Shown here: piece by piece, positions 34,323 to 44,919 of the stretch
How the letters are laid out: the number at the start of each line of letters is the position of its first letter
Numbering within the stretch: position 1 is the first letter of the stretch
Notes under the pieces: generated by a model
The model's database searches: none
Told to the model about the DNA's origin: nothing
What the model saw: the letters and a program-made list of their open reading frames with translations, nothing else
Made by a program: the position numbers and the translations under genes
Assembly (NCBI GenBank): GCA_944325215.1
Contig: CALUZC010000010.1
Coordinates: forward strand, 19,186-83,185
Length of the DNA stretch: 64,000 nucleotides
From: an uncultured Mucispirillum sp.
Lineage (GTDB): Bacteria > Chrysiogenota > Deferribacteres > Deferribacterales > Mucispirillaceae
Direction of reading: 5' to 3'

Positions 34323-35993
34323 TTATTTTACTGGTTTTGCCTTATAATTTTCAAATTCATTTGGAACAGAAACTAATTCTTTTGAACATACATTTAATGA
34401 ATTATCTAATAAATTAGTCTTAATATCAGCACAACCTATTAAAGAATGAAATATTGCATCATGAGTAATAATTTTGTTTAGATTATTTTGTATAATACCA
34501 AAATTATTATCTTCTTTTGCTTTATCAGAAAACCATACAGCAAATGGAACAACACCAACTTCTTTTATATGCAGTCTTTCATGGCCGTGTAATCGTAAAC
34601 CACCTTCACCAAGGCTTTGCCCATGGTCAGCAGAAAAGAAAATAATGGCTTCCTTATCTTTTAATTTTTCCACTAAAGTATTAAGCAGTTTATCTGTTTC
34701 TACAATAGTATTATCATATGAGTTTACAAGATGAGATACTGGGCAGTCCAATGCAAAGCTTCCACATAAGGGCTTCCATAAAGCTTCATCATGATTAAAT
34801 CTTGTATTATAATCCCAATGGCTTCCATTTAACTGCATTACAATAAGTTTGTTTTTATTATCATTTGCCATAACTTCATCAAAATGTTTTAACAACTCTT
34901 TATCATAACCAATAGAGTAGTCATTATTAAAAAAGATATAATCAGCATCATTAGCAACGATTAGCTGCCCATAATCTGCTGTTGAAATAGCTGTTTGTGC
35001 AGAAATAAATGAAGTATAATACCCAGCAGCTTTAAATACATTAAAAATAGAATATTCATTTAAGAATTGATATCGTTCCTCTCTACGACGCATATCTGTT
35101 AGTAAACATGGAACAGAACGAGTAGTAGATGTTTCACAGGCATACATTTCTTTAAAGGATAAAAAATTATTTTTTTCCATATAAGGAGTGGTTTGTCTTT
35201 CGTATCCATTAATATGAAGATGGTCTGCACGTAAAGCATCACTTAATATAAATACAATAATTTTATCACTATCACTGTTATTTACAGCATCAGGCAGTTG
35301 TATTGTTTGCCTTTGATGAAACATATACCTTAGCATAATATTATTACGTATAAGCTGATAGAAATTTTCATACATTTTTTCTGGCAGTATTTCTAAATCA
35401 CTACCATATGCCGCAAGATTCTCTATACGCTGCATTTTTTTTTCATGTCTTAAGTAAGTATCAGGTATTAATCCAAATATAAGCATAACTATACTGATAA
35501 AAAAGATTAATAACTGGTTTGAGTATGGTTTTACTTGAATATACTTAAACCTGATAAATGTGAATATAATACCAATTAAAGCACTAATAGCAAATAAAAA
35601 AATTAATGTAGGGTTAATAACACCTGATGCTTCAATCATATTTGTGGAAAAAACTATTTCAAAAGTGCCTATATTTAAACCCATATGAACATAATCATAC
35701 AAATATTTTAATCCACCTGAAGCAGTAAATGTAAATATAGTGAAAAATGCGAAAATCCATCTGTTTAAAAATGCTATATACCATATTATAAAGTCCCTTA
35801 AAACAGATACTATAAAAAATAATACAAAGACAGGACCTGAGTAGTTAAAATTATTTAAATATGGTATATTAAACATTAAAGAATATAATATAGTTAATAT
35901 TAATAAAAATATAAAATTTTTAAAGACAATTCTTTTATCAATATTACTAAAATATTTATTAATTTTCATTTTAATTGAATTAATTGCCATCAT
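34323..35993 (-). CDS. EptA-like phosphoethanolamine transferase
   Basis: The 556-residue protein has four or five N-terminal membrane helices (residues about 20-185) and a periplasmic alkaline phosphatase-like/sulfatase domain. Metal and nucleophile motifs are present: SDALRADHLHINGY, the Thr nucleophile in CETSTTRSVPCLL, FFSADHGQSLGEGG and LHGHE. This is the plan of phosphoethanolamine transferases (EptA, EptB, OpgE, Cj0256-like), which add the group to lipid A, core sugars or other envelope targets and change resistance to cationic peptides. The acceptor cannot be decided from sequence. Its start overlaps the end of the lolA-like gene by 14 bp. Confidence 0.88.
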   Translation of the reverse strand: MMAINSIKMKINKYFSNIDKRIVFKNFIFLLILTILYSLMFNIPYLNNFNYSGPVFVLFFIVSVLRDFIIWYIAFLNRWIFAFFTIFTFTASGGLKYLYDYVHMGLNIGTFEIVFSTNMIEASGVINPTLIFLFAISALIGIIFTFIRFKYIQVKPYSNQLLIFFISIVMLIFGLIPDTYLRHEKKMQRIENLAAYGSDLEILPEKMYENFYQLIRNNIMLRYMFHQRQTIQLPDAVNNSDSDKIIVFILSDALRADHLHINGYERQTTPYMEKNNFLSFKEMYACETSTTRSVPCLLTDMRRREERYQFLNEYSIFNVFKAAGYYTSFISAQTAISTADYGQLIVANDADYIFFNNDYSIGYDKELLKHFDEVMANDNKNKLIVMQLNGSHWDYNTRFNHDEALWKPLCGSFALDCPVSHLVNSYDNTIVETDKLLNTLVEKLKDKEAIIFFSADHGQSLGEGGLRLHGHERLHIKEVGVVPFAVWFSDKAKEDNNFGIIQNNLNKIITHDAIFHSLIGCADIKTNLLDNSLNVCSKELVSVPNEFENYKAKPVK

Positions 35994-36576
35994 TAATTAC
36001 CGTAACATCTTTAGGCACTTTCTTTTTAAAAGTGCTATCACTTATATTTTTATCTATTTTTACTTTAGAAAAAGTAATAGATGTAGTATTACCTGTGTTA
36101 TCCTTACTTTGTAATTCACTAATAATACCATCTTTAAAAATAATATTAATATAAATAATTCCTGTATTAGTTTTTGGTTTTAATACAAGCATATCTTTTT
36201 TTTCTGTTACATTAAAAGTAGATTTCAGCTTTTGAAAATCCATCAAAACTTGTAAAAGAGCATGTTCTTTTAATTCTTTAGCATCCATTTTAACAAGCTG
36301 GTTATTTATTTCATCATAATAATCCACCACATCTTTAGTAACAAGATACCATGATTTATAAGGTTCTTTATAATCCCATAATGCTTTTTCTTTCATTTTA
36401 ATATATACAGAACCAGCATATACATCATCGCCAAAGTCTTTTAAATTATTTATTTGGTCAAAATCAGCTGAAAATGTATTAACAGCAGCCAAAGTATTAA
36501 GCAGTGATGTTTTTTTGTCAGCTGCAAAAACTGTAAATGATGTAAAAATCATAATTATAATTAAAAGTTTTTTCAT
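35980..36576 (-). CDS. lolA: LolA-like periplasmic lipoprotein carrier
   Basis: The 198-residue product has a signal peptide (residues 1-18, ending VFAAD) and a LolA-type beta fold: LAAVNTFSADFDQI, YAGSVYIKMKEKALWDYKEP (typical for the family, with the Trp that lines the cavity), and YYDEINNQLVKMDAK. LolA shuttles lipoproteins from the inner to the outer membrane. Sequence is divergent from enterobacterial LolA, as usual outside Proteobacteria. It lies 16 bp downstream of secA and overlaps the EptA-like gene, forming an envelope-biogenesis operon. Confidence 0.82.
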   Translation of the reverse strand: MKKLLIIIMIFTSFTVFAADKKTSLLNTLAAVNTFSADFDQINNLKDFGDDVYAGSVYIKMKEKALWDYKEPYKSWYLVTKDVVDYYDEINNQLVKMDAKELKEHALLQVLMDFQKLKSTFNVTEKKDMLVLKPKTNTGIIYINIIFKDGIISELQSKDNTGNTTSITFSKVKIDKNISDSTFKKKVPKDVTVINDGN

Positions 36577-36591
36577 ATAATTACCTGCCTT

Positions 36592-39186
36592 TTATTGATT
36601 AGCTGCACCATGGCAGTTTTTATATTTTTTTCCACTGCCACATGGGCATGGGTCGTTTCTGCTAATTTTTGGAGCATTCCTTTTTACTGGTGTTTTTTGT
36701 TTTGCTTCTTTTTCTAAACTTCTTTTTTCTTTCATTTGTTTTTCGTTTTCAGCCTGCAGCTGTCTTAATTTACGTGCATTATCAGCTGCTGCCTCTTCAG
36801 GACTTTTTTCCTGAATTTTTACTCTCATAATAAGCTCAACAGTTTCTCTATTAATTCTATCCATCATATCAATAAAAAGGTTATATGCTTCTCTTTTATA
36901 CTCTATTAATGGATCTTTTTGTCCATAACCCCTTAAGCCAACACTGTCACGGAGATGGTCCATTTGAAGTAAATGTTGTTTCCATCTGTTATCAAGGGTA
37001 TTGATTAATATGTATTTTGAAAAATCCTCAAAATGACCTTTAAATTCTTGTTTTCTTTCTTCAAATTTTGTTTCAAAATCAGCATAAAGTTCGTTTTTAG
37101 TAACATCTAATATTCTTGATTCAGCTTTTGATAAATCAACAGTATAACCAAATATCCTTTCAAATATTTTTTCAGCTTCATCTGGGTTTGGGTTATTAGG
37201 TGTAATAAAATCTTCTAAAAGAGCAGATATTACATCATGAGCATATTCTTTAATAAGTTTATCAATATCAATCCCTTTTAAAATTTGAGCACGTAAGCCA
37301 TAAATTACTTTTCTTTGAGCATTTGCCACATTATCATACTCAAGTAAGTGTTTACGCATTTCAAAATGGAATGCCTCTACTTTCTTTTGAGCACCTTCAA
37401 TTGTTTTTGAAATAAGAGAAGATTCTATTTCTTCCCCACGTTTTAAGCCTAAAGTAGCCATAATACGCGAAAGTTTTTCAGCACCAAATTTACGAAGTAA
37501 ATCATCTTCTGTGCTTAAGTAAAATCTACTTTCCCCATTATCACCCTGCCTGCCTGAACGACCTCTTAACTGGTTATCAATACGGCGTGATTCATGGCGT
37601 TCTGTCCCTAATATAAATAAGCCACCAAGCTCCTGCACGCCCTGCCCAAGTTTAATATCTGTTCCACGCCCTGCCATATTAGTAGCAATAGTAACAGCAC
37701 CAACTTTACCAGCAAGAGCAACAATTTCTGCCTCTCTCTCATGGTTTTTAGCATTTAATACTTCATGCTTAATTTTTGCTTTTTGCAGCATATGTGAAAG
37801 CAGTTCACTTTTTTCAATAGATATTGTTCCCACAAGTACAGGTTGACCTTTTTTATGAAGCTCATCTATTACTTTAACAATTGCTTCATATTTTTCTTCA
37901 GCTGTTCTATATATAACATCAGGTCTATCAATTCTGTTTACTTTTCTATGGGTTGGCACAGGAACAACTTCCAAATTATATATACTTTTAAATTCATTTG
38001 CTTCTGTAAGGGCAGTACCAGTCATACCAGCAAGTTTTTCATACATTCTAAAATAGTTCTGGAATGTAATAGAAGCATACGTTTGGTTTTCATTTTGCAC
38101 ATTAACCCCTTCTTTTGCTTCTAAAGCTTGATGAAGACCATCAGAATATCGTCTTCCTGGCATAAGCCTTCCAGTAAATTCATCAACAATAATAACTTCG
38201 CCATTTTGCACAACATAGTCAACATCAAGTTTGAAAACTGCATGGGCTTTTAATGCATTATTAACATAATGAAGGTTATCTACATTTTGGATATCATAAA
38301 GATTGCCAACTTTTAACCCTGTCTCTACAAAGTTTATACCTTCATCAGTTAAATCAGCAGAGCGGCGTTTTTCATCAACTTTATAATGAACTTCTGGCTT
38401 TAAAAGTTTTACCACATTATTAACAGCATAATAGCTGTCTGTAGTGCTTTCTGCAGGACCAGAAATAATAAGTGGAGTTCTAGCTTCATCAATTAAAATA
38501 GAGTCCACCTCGTCCACTATTGCAAAATGTAAATCTCTTTGCACATATTCATCTATATCATATTTCATATTATCTCTAAGATAATCAAACCCAAATTCGT
38601 TATTTGTGCCATATGTAATATCACATGCATAGGCCTGCTTTCTTGAAATATCTATAACTTTTACTGTAAATTCATCTTTATTATCCCACACAACCTGCCT
38701 TGAGCCAGTGCTCTGAATAATACCAACAGATAAACCAAGTGCAAGGTAAATTGGAGCCATCCAGGAAGCATCACGGCGTGCCAGATAATCGTTAACAGTA
38801 ACAAGGTGAGCCCCTTTACCTTCAATGGCATTTAAATACATAGGAAGGGTAGCAACTAAAGTTTTACCTTCCCCAGTTTTCATTTCAGAGATTTTGCCAG
38901 AATGAAGCACATATCCACCCATAAGCTGAACATCAAAATGACGCATTTTTAAAATTCTATTACTTACTTCTCTAACTGTTGCAAAAGCTTCAGGTAAAAT
39001 ATCATTTAGACTTTCACCTTCTGCTAATCGTTTTCTAAAAATAACTGTTTGATTAAAAAGCGTTTCATTATCGTATGATTTTAATGTTTCTTCAAACGAG
39101 TTGATATTGTTTATTAGAGGGGATAATTTTTTAAATATTTTATCAGGACTAGGTGTAAATAATTTTTCTATTAAATCTTTAAACAT
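36592..39186 (-). CDS. secA: SecA preprotein translocase ATPase
   Basis: The 864-residue motor drives protein export through SecYEG. It starts with [21 protein letters not shown], chosen at 39186 because AGGAGC lies 6 bp upstream; an in-frame upstream Met would add 23 atypical residues. Signatures include [19 protein letters not shown] (Walker A), [20 protein letters not shown] (Walker B), [34 protein letters not shown] and RGRSGRQGD. The C-terminal zinc-binding tail [14 protein letters not shown], which contacts SecB and phospholipid, is intact. It heads an operon with lolA and the EptA-like gene. Confidence 0.97.
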   Translation of the reverse strand: MFKDLIEKLFTPSPDKIFKKLSPLINNINSFEETLKSYDNETLFNQTVIFRKRLAEGESLNDILPEAFATVREVSNRILKMRHFDVQLMGGYVLHSGKISEMKTGEGKTLVATLPMYLNAIEGKGAHLVTVNDYLARRDASWMAPIYLALGLSVGIIQSTGSRQVVWDNKDEFTVKVIDISRKQAYACDITYGTNNEFGFDYLRDNMKYDIDEYVQRDLHFAIVDEVDSILIDEARTPLIISGPAESTTDSYYAVNNVVKLLKPEVHYKVDEKRRSADLTDEGINFVETGLKVGNLYDIQNVDNLHYVNNALKAHAVFKLDVDYVVQNGEVIIVDEFTGRLMPGRRYSDGLHQALEAKEGVNVQNENQTYASITFQNYFRMYEKLAGMTGTALTEANEFKSIYNLEVVPVPTHRKVNRIDRPDVIYRTAEEKYEAIVKVIDELHKKGQPVLVGTISIEKSELLSHMLQKAKIKHEVLNAKNHEREAEIVALAGKVGAVTIATNMAGRGTDIKLGQGVQELGGLFILGTERHESRRIDNQLRGRSGRQGDNGESRFYLSTEDDLLRKFGAEKLSRIMATLGLKRGEEIESSLISKTIEGAQKKVEAFHFEMRKHLLEYDNVANAQRKVIYGLRAQILKGIDIDKLIKEYAHDVISALLEDFITPNNPNPDEAEKIFERIFGYTVDLSKAESRILDVTKNELYADFETKFEERKQEFKGHFEDFSKYILINTLDNRWKQHLLQMDHLRDSVGLRGYGQKDPLIEYKREAYNLFIDMMDRINRETVELIMRVKIQEKSPEEAAADNARKLRQLQAENEKQMKEKRSLEKEAKQKTPVKRNAPKISRNDPCPCGSGKKYKNCHGAANQ

Positions 39187-39402
39187 TTCTGCTCCTAAAT
39201 ATGTGTAATTTATACTTAAGGTGGATATAGTATATTTTTTGTTACATAAAATCAAGATATTAAATAAATATTCTCAATTTTTTTTAATATTTATTATTAT
39301 ATATTGCAGAATATGTTGATGGTATGGTTAAAAACTATTGCATTTATAGTATAATATGATAAATTATAAAGATAGGTAAATAACATTAGGGAGTTAAGTA
39401 TT

Positions 39403-40962
39403 ATGCGCAAAATCACTTTATTATTTCTAATTATATCTCTTATTGTTTCAGTTATATTTTTTATTATATTTGGAATTCCATCTGGTATATCAGCACTTAT
39501 AATAACGATTTTTGGTTTTGTATTACTTATTCTTTCTGATATTAAGTCGAACTTTTCTATTAAAAGTATATCTATGTATATGGATAATGCATTAAATGGC
39601 AGCCAAGAAGTTCCAGCAAAGGCAAATGGTGTATATATTCCTATGGCAGAAAAACTTCATGCTATCAGTGAAAAAATAACTAATTTATATATAGGTTTTA
39701 ATTCTGCCCATATACATATTTCAACAATAGCACAGGATATGTCAAAGGTGCAGCTGTCATTAAACAGTAATGTTCAAAATGTAAATGACAGCTTAAATGG
39801 TGTATCACACCAAATGGTAGATTTGCAAAAGACAGCTGAAAGCGTTAATGGAATGTGTGATAATTCTAAAGTTGCAGCAGAAAAATGCCTTGAAAAAACA
39901 AATATGTGTAGTAATGCAATGGATAATAATATTGGAAAAATGCGTGAAATGGAACAAACTGTTGATGATATGGTTGCAACTGTTAATGAGTTTGTGGGCT
40001 ACTCTAATGAGATTAAAAATAGTATTCAAGGTATTGAGGATATTGCAGACCAAACAAACTTACTTGCATTAAATGCAGCCATAGAATCAGCTAGAGCAGG
40101 TGAGCTTGGCAGGGGTTTTGCAGTAGTTGCAGATGAGGTTAGGAAGTTAGCAGAAAAAACAACATCTTTTACAGCAGAAATTGCAAAGGTAGTATCTAAA
40201 CTTCATGAAAAGACAGAAGGTATTTCAATGCAGGCGAATATAAATGCAGAACAGGTAAAAGATGCTATTAATATTACGATTGATACAAGTAAGATTGTGG
40301 ACGAAATAAGGCAGGAAACCAGCAATATGCTGCAGGCTACAAATACAATAGTTGGTGCAATACATGGTCAGTATGAAAGTATTGGAACAATAAATAATTC
40401 TGTATCAGAAATTTATTCTGAAAATAATGTTGCTTTAAAAAGAACCAGTGAAAGCTTAATATTAGGCAGCAACCTTGGAGATATTGCAAATGAATTAAGA
40501 AGCCTTACAGGCACATATTCTTCTAAAGAGATTAGTTTAAATAACTATATGACATTTACATCAGAACTTTCAGTAGGTTATGATGCTCTTGATGCACAGC
40601 ATAAAAGGTGGATAGAATTATTTAATAAAATTTATATGGCACATGTTAATAATGAAAGCGAATTTGAAGTGAAAAAAGTTATAAAAGATTTGGCAGACTA
40701 TACAGTATGGCATTTCGGTTTTGAAAATAAGATGATGGAAACTTATAATTATAAAACATATGGGGAGCACAGAGCACAACACGATGATATTTTAGACCAG
40801 GTAAGTAAAATTTATGAGCAGTTAGAAAATGGTGATGAAATATTAATTGTAAATATATTAGAATTTTTGAAAAAATGGCTAATCAATCACATACTTAAAA
40901 CCGATTTAATACTAGGCAGATACCTGTCATCTATTAATGCTGCCCCTGTAAAATGGGATTAA
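39403..40962 (+). CDS. Chemoreceptor (MCP) with C-terminal hemerythrin domain, copy 1
   Basis: This 519-residue receptor has two N-terminal membrane helices (about residues 4-50) with almost no periplasmic loop, a coiled-coil signalling domain with the MCP hairpin [19 protein letters not shown] followed by [18 protein letters not shown], and a C-terminal bacteriohemerythrin (about 385-515). The di-iron ligands appear intact: [26 protein letters not shown] and NHILKTD. Bacteriohemerythrins bind O2, so an oxygen- or redox-sensing receptor is likely. A close paralogue is encoded at 41493. CheR (0.6 kb) could be its methyltransferase. Confidence 0.92.
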   Translation: MRKITLLFLIISLIVSVIFFIIFGIPSGISALIITIFGFVLLILSDIKSNFSIKSISMYMDNALNGSQEVPAKANGVYIPMAEKLHAISEKITNLYIGFNSAHIHISTIAQDMSKVQLSLNSNVQNVNDSLNGVSHQMVDLQKTAESVNGMCDNSKVAAEKCLEKTNMCSNAMDNNIGKMREMEQTVDDMVATVNEFVGYSNEIKNSIQGIEDIADQTNLLALNAAIESARAGELGRGFAVVADEVRKLAEKTTSFTAEIAKVVSKLHEKTEGISMQANINAEQVKDAINITIDTSKIVDEIRQETSNMLQATNTIVGAIHGQYESIGTINNSVSEIYSENNVALKRTSESLILGSNLGDIANELRSLTGTYSSKEISLNNYMTFTSELSVGYDALDAQHKRWIELFNKIYMAHVNNESEFEVKKVIKDLADYTVWHFGFENKMMETYNYKTYGEHRAQHDDILDQVSKIYEQLENGDEILIVNILEFLKKWLINHILKTDLILGRYLSSINAAPVKWD

Positions 40963-41006
40963 TGTTCTAAAATTACATATTTTTTTGTAAAAAGTGTAAA
41001 ATTTAC

Positions 41007-41035
41007 TTGATTATCAAAAGAAAGTAGAGTAAATT
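41007..41035 (+). promoter_or_regulatory. Putative nikR promoter
   Basis: TTGATT (41007-41012), a 17-bp spacer and TAAATT (41030-41035) lie about 30 bp before the nikR start. No clear NikR palindrome is seen. Confidence 0.45.
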
Positions 41036-41065
41036 AATGGACATTTAGAGGTGGAGTAATAAAAT

Positions 41066-41476
41066 ATGTCTGAGCTTACAAGGTTTGGAGTATCTCTTGA
41101 AAAGGATTTATTAGATAAGTTTGATGAACATATCAAAAAGCAGTCATATGAGACACGTTCTAAGGCTATTTCTGACCTTATAAAAGAACATGTAGAAGCC
41201 GATATTATACAAAATGATGGAGTTCTTGCAGGTGCTGTTACATTCTTATACAGCCACCACAATAAAGATTTAGTTTCAAAGCTTTTAGAAGTGCAGCATG
41301 ATACTCATAATTTAATAATTTCTATGCAGCATATCCATTTAGACCATGATACATGTCTAGAAATACTAGCAGTTAGGGGAGAAAGTTCTCAAGTTAGAGA
41401 TTTATATTATAAAATTAAAGCATTAAAAGGTGTTAAATTGGCATCAATTAGTGCCACATCTATATCTGACTTGTAA
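41066..41476 (+). CDS. nikR: Nickel-responsive regulator NikR
   Basis: The 136-residue protein has a ribbon-helix-helix DNA-binding N-terminus (TRFGVSLEKDLLDKFDEHI ... SKAISDLIKEHV) and an ACT-like nickel domain. High-affinity ligands are visible as a His in YSHHNKDL (one subunit) and the H-x-H-x5-C pattern in HIHLDHDTCLEI (the other). NikR represses or activates nickel uptake genes when Ni2+ is bound. No nickel transporter is in the window. It lies between two near-identical hemerythrin chemoreceptors and may be co-transcribed with the second (16-bp gap). Confidence 0.94.
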   Translation: MSELTRFGVSLEKDLLDKFDEHIKKQSYETRSKAISDLIKEHVEADIIQNDGVLAGAVTFLYSHHNKDLVSKLLEVQHDTHNLIISMQHIHLDHDTCLEILAVRGESSQVRDLYYKIKALKGVKLASISATSISDL

Positions 41477-41492
41477 TGTTAAGGAGTTATAA

Positions 41493-43034
41493 ATGAGGAT
41501 TTTAAGTTTAATTTATACTGGTGTTGCGTTACTTGCTACAATCATCATTTGGATTGTAACAGATGTTCACACAATTTACGGTGCAATAGTAATTTTTATA
41601 TTGTCTAGTGTTACTAATTTAGCAAAAGATGCGATATTCTATAAGCAGATGAAAATATTAAATGATTATATTGATATTGCGTTAGTTAGTTGCCCTACTC
41701 ATCCACCACAAACAACTGGCAGGTTTTCATATATAGGCAAGCATGTTCATGAACTTTCAGATAAATTATGCACATTAGGAGCACATTTTAGAAATGCACA
41801 AGTTCGTGTTGCTGCAGCTGCATCAGATTTAACATCTGTTCAGTCTAACTTGTATGACAATGTAATGACAGTAAATGAAAGTTTAAGTAATGTATCAAGA
41901 GAAGTTCATGATTTAAAAGATACATCAGAACATGTTAAATCTATATGTGATGATTCTCAGCGTGCTGCAGAGTTATGCCTTTCAAAAACAAGTCAGGCAG
42001 GCAGTGCTATGGAAACAAATATTTTAAAAATGCAGCAGATACAAGAAACAGTTAATACGATAGTTGCCACTATGGGTGACTTTGTGATTTATTCTAATGA
42101 TATCAAACAAAGTATTGGAAATATTACAGATATTGCAGACCAAACAAACCTTCTTGCATTAAATGCAGCAATTGAAGCAGCAAGAGCTGGTGAATCTGGT
42201 AGAGGGTTTGCTGTAGTTGCTGATGAGGTTAGAAAGTTGGCAGAAAAAACTACATCATTTACTGGTGAAATAGAAAAAGTTGTTGATAAACTTCACTCAA
42301 GAACATCAGAAATATCATCACAAGTAAATGTTAATGCAGACCAGGTGAAAGAAGCTATTGGCGTTACAATGGACGCAGGTGCAATTGTTATTGAAATCCG
42401 CGAAGAAACTAAAGGCATGCTTGATATTACAAAAAATATTGTTAATGCAATGGTAGACCAAAATGATGGTATTTCTACTATTACAAAATCTATTGAGCAG
42501 GTATATGAAGAAAATGGTATAGCGTTAAATAGAACACTTGAAAGCCAAAAACTTGGTAACAACCTTGATAATATAGCCAGTGAGATGAAAGATAATTCAA
42601 AAGGCTATGCTGCAGGGGAAGACCAGTTTATGACATTTACTTCTGCATTATCTGTTGGGTATAATGCAATAGATGAGCAGCATATTAGGTGGATTGAGCT
42701 TATTAATGCAGTATATAAATCTCTTGAATCAGGCTCATCAAAAGAAAAACTTGGTATGGTTTTAAAAGACCTAGTAGATTATACTGTATGGCATTTTGGA
42801 TTTGAAAATAAAATGATGACAGAGTATAATTACCCTGAAAAAGACAGCCACATGAAACTTCATAGAGATTTTATTGCAGAAATTAAAAAACTAGAAGAAA
42901 GATATAATTCTGGTGAAGATATTATGGGTGTAAACGTTCTTGAATTCTTAAAAAACTGGTTATCAGACCATATTATGAAAATAGATACAAAACTTGGTGC
43001 ATACCTTGAATCACAAGGGGCAAAACCAGTATAA
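41493..43034 (+). CDS. Chemoreceptor (MCP) with C-terminal hemerythrin domain, copy 2
   Basis: This 513-residue paralogue of the 39403 gene has the same plan: two short membrane helices (about residues 3-48), MCP signalling domain with [20 protein letters not shown] and [18 protein letters not shown], and a C-terminal hemerythrin (about 380-508). All iron ligands are present: [25 protein letters not shown] and DHIMKID. The N-terminal sequences differ most between the two, while core and hemerythrin domains are strongly alike, indicating duplication followed by divergence. It follows nikR by 16 bp, with GGAG before the start, and ends in a terminator. Confidence 0.92.
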   Translation: MRILSLIYTGVALLATIIIWIVTDVHTIYGAIVIFILSSVTNLAKDAIFYKQMKILNDYIDIALVSCPTHPPQTTGRFSYIGKHVHELSDKLCTLGAHFRNAQVRVAAAASDLTSVQSNLYDNVMTVNESLSNVSREVHDLKDTSEHVKSICDDSQRAAELCLSKTSQAGSAMETNILKMQQIQETVNTIVATMGDFVIYSNDIKQSIGNITDIADQTNLLALNAAIEAARAGESGRGFAVVADEVRKLAEKTTSFTGEIEKVVDKLHSRTSEISSQVNVNADQVKEAIGVTMDAGAIVIEIREETKGMLDITKNIVNAMVDQNDGISTITKSIEQVYEENGIALNRTLESQKLGNNLDNIASEMKDNSKGYAAGEDQFMTFTSALSVGYNAIDEQHIRWIELINAVYKSLESGSSKEKLGMVLKDLVDYTVWHFGFENKMMTEYNYPEKDSHMKLHRDFIAEIKKLEERYNSGEDIMGVNVLEFLKNWLSDHIMKIDTKLGAYLESQGAKPV

Positions 43035-43069
43035 AATTAAATATTTTAAACATAATATTTATATGTGAA

Positions 43070-43097
43070 AAAGCAGGTTTTTATACCTGCTTTTTTT
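43070..43097 (+). terminator. Rho-independent terminator after second chemoreceptor
   Basis: AAAGCAGGT pairs with ACCTGCTTT followed by T. It is nearly identical to the hairpin at 45110-45139. Confidence 0.9.
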
Positions 43098-43578
43098 ATA
43101 TTATTCATCTTATATAATCTTTAAAAGTATAATAAGTATATATTATAAAAAATAATTTATAATAAATTTAATATATATTCAAATTTAGATAAGTTATATA
43201 ATTAATAAAACCATATTTAATGGAAATAATTAAATATAGATGCCAAATTATACAAAAGTAATCAATTATCTTTAAATTTAAAACCACAAATATTATAAAC
43301 ATTAGAATTAATATGTTGATATAAATTTTAAGTATGTCTATAATTTGATGTCTTTTCTACTTAGTTTTTCTTTGTTTTACATACTATATAAATAAAATGG
43401 TAATAATATGCTTTCAGTAATATTTTATGAATTTATCATATAACTTGAAAGATTAAATAATACCCTAATTTATCACTAATATATAAATATAGCACCATGA
43501 AGTAGATTGAATATAAAAACAAATATGAAATTACAATAATTATTATAATAAATTTTAGGAACGACTAAAATAAATTTA
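43098..43578. other. AT-rich gap with no recognisable gene
   Basis: This stretch between the chemoreceptor terminator and the next promoter has dense stops in all frames, no clear hairpin and no tRNA. I see no coding or structured feature in it. Confidence 0.6.
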
Positions 43579-43607
43579 TTGACATTAAACAAAATATAGG
43601 ATAATAA
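43579..43607 (+). promoter_or_regulatory. Promoter of exported-protein module
   Basis: A perfect -35 TTGACA (43579-43584), 17-bp spacer and TAATAA (43602-43607) lie 23 bp before the start codon at 43631. Confidence 0.65.
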
Positions 43608-43630
43608 TAAAATAAAAAAAGGAGAAAAAT

Positions 43631-44152
43631 ATGAATAAAAGTAGAAGATTATTCATTAAAAAATCATTAGTATTAGCAGTAAGTATGTGTATTTTTAGTG
43701 GTAATGCAGTATATTGTGAAGAAGTAGTTACAAAAGATAATTACATTTATAAACATGAAATAATTGATAATAATTATCAATTAAAATTACTACATATACT
43801 TGTTCCAGAAAAAGCAAAAAGGAATATTTTACAAAATGATTATGAAATAACATATAACAATAAGAAATACATAGTAAAAAATGAACACAACTTTCTTCTT
43901 TTAGGAAAGAGTGGTAAGGTTGTGACAAAAGGACCAACATTTATACAGATTATCCCTGAAAAAATTAATAATTTAAAAGTTAAAGTAGATGATGTGGTTG
44001 TAGAATTTAATAATGATACTGTTATTGTAAAAAGAAATAATTTAGAAAAAGTATATAAAAATGAAAGTTCTGCAAGAATAATATATGATTTTGAAAGAAG
44101 GGTAATAAAATATTTAAAAAATGATAAGTTAGAGCAGAAAGAAAGTTTTTAG
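43631..44152 (+). CDS. Exported protein with Tat-like signal, unknown function
   Basis: The 173-residue product begins NKSRRLFIKKS followed by a hydrophobic stretch ending GNAVYC, which fits a twin-arginine (SRRxFxK) signal; Sec export is also possible. The mature part is beta-rich and Lys/Asn-rich, with no cofactor motif that would explain Tat use. The C-terminal half is related to the protein at 44470: NLKVKVDDVVVEFNNDTV here against NLRINIDNVYVEYKDNKI there. It heads a three-gene group with a damaged ferredoxin and this paralogue. Function is unknown. A strong ribosome site (AAGGAG) precedes the start. Confidence 0.65.
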   Translation: MNKSRRLFIKKSLVLAVSMCIFSGNAVYCEEVVTKDNYIYKHEIIDNNYQLKLLHILVPEKAKRNILQNDYEITYNNKKYIVKNEHNFLLLGKSGKVVTKGPTFIQIIPEKINNLKVKVDDVVVEFNNDTVIVKRNNLEKVYKNESSARIIYDFERRVIKYLKNDKLEQKESF

Positions 44153-44163
44153 GTGGTTAAATA

Positions 44164-44439
44164 ATGTTGAAAAATATTACACAGCCGACAGAACCTACAC
44201 CACCAACAGAACCAAAACCACCGACAGAGCCAAAGCCACCAACAGAGCAGACACCACCTGTTTATGATTTTATAGTTAGGCAGGATTTATGTATAGGCTG
44301 TGGCAGTTGTGCAAATGAATGTCCAACAGGTGCTGTAAAAATAGATGTAACAGCGTATATAGATTCCGATAAATGCATTTTCTGTGGAAGCTACATTTGG
44401 GTATGTCCAGTAGAAGCTGCATTTGGGTATGCCCTGTAG
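44164..44439 (+). CDS. Pro-rich ferredoxin-like protein with broken 3' end
   Basis: The 91-residue product has a Pro-rich N-terminus made of PTEPKP-type repeats (about residues 8-31) and a two-cluster ferredoxin domain. The first motif is complete (CIGCGSCANECP). In the second (CIFCGSYIWVCP) the third Cys is Tyr. A 26-bp tandem duplication (44388-44413 and 44414-44439) follows: the second copy, read in another frame, encodes CIWVCPVEAIG and a stop, the normal ferredoxin end with the missing Cys. The current frame instead ends in AAFGYAL. The ancestral gene therefore ended at about 44454. It may be decaying or switchable by loss of one repeat unit. Confidence 0.7.
   Translation: MLKNITQPTEPTPPTEPKPPTEPKPPTEQTPPVYDFIVRQDLCIGCGSCANECPTGAVKIDVTAYIDSDKCIFCGSYIWVCPVEAAFGYAL
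44388..44439 (+). repeat. 26-bp tandem duplication in ferredoxin gene
   Basis: Two adjacent 26-bp units (44388-44413, 44414-44439) both begin GAAGCT(A/G)CATTTGGGTATG and end GTA; they differ at four positions. Because 26 is not a multiple of three, the reading frame changes after the first unit. Confidence 0.85.
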
Positions 44440-44469
44440 AAGCAATAGGATAAAATGGAGAGTATTATT

Positions 44470-44919
44470 ATGAAAAAAATTATTTTATTAACTACTACAA
44501 TTATTTTATTATTTAGTATAAGTTATGCTTCAGAAAATAAATGGCAAATATTACGTGGTGTAGAAACTGGTATTATTGTATCTAAAAAAATAGATAGTAA
44601 CAGCGTATATTCTAGTGAAGTAATATATGAAAAAGATACGGTAAATTTATATAATCATGATTTTTCTATTTTTTCAAGCAGTGATAGAATATTTGAAAAA
44701 AATGGAAACAGGCTTACTATATATATACCAAAAAATAAGATAGATAATTTAAGAATTAATATAGATAATGTATATGTGGAATATAAAGATAATAAAATAA
44801 CATTAAATGTAAGTGGAAATTTTTATAATATAAATAATCATGCATACTATTATATGGATAAAGGTGAGCTTGTAACAACTATATCTAATAAGGCAGAAAG
44901 TGTATCACTTATTAAATAG
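44470..44919 (+). CDS. Exported protein, paralogue of the 43631 product
   Basis: The product (149 residues from the Met at 44470) has a Sec signal peptide (MKKIILLTTTIILLFSISYA) and a beta-rich mature part. The segment RLTIYIPKNKIDNLRINIDN then VYVEYKDNKITLNV aligns with the C-terminal half of the 43631 product, showing that the two are paralogues with different signal peptides. The start at 44470 is chosen because GGAGAG lies 7 bp upstream; an ATG at 44455 lacks a ribosome site and would add five residues before the signal peptide. No known domain is recognised. Confidence 0.65.
   Translation: MKKIILLTTTIILLFSISYASENKWQILRGVETGIIVSKKIDSNSVYSSEVIYEKDTVNLYNHDFSIFSSSDRIFEKNGNRLTIYIPKNKIDNLRINIDNVYVEYKDNKITLNVSGNFYNINNHAYYYMDKGELVTTISNKAESVSLIK

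Noticed and set aside
39187..39255. SecA start 23 codons upstream
   Set aside because: The added residues are atypical for SecA; the Met at 39186 has an AGGAGC ribosome site and the canonical N-terminus.
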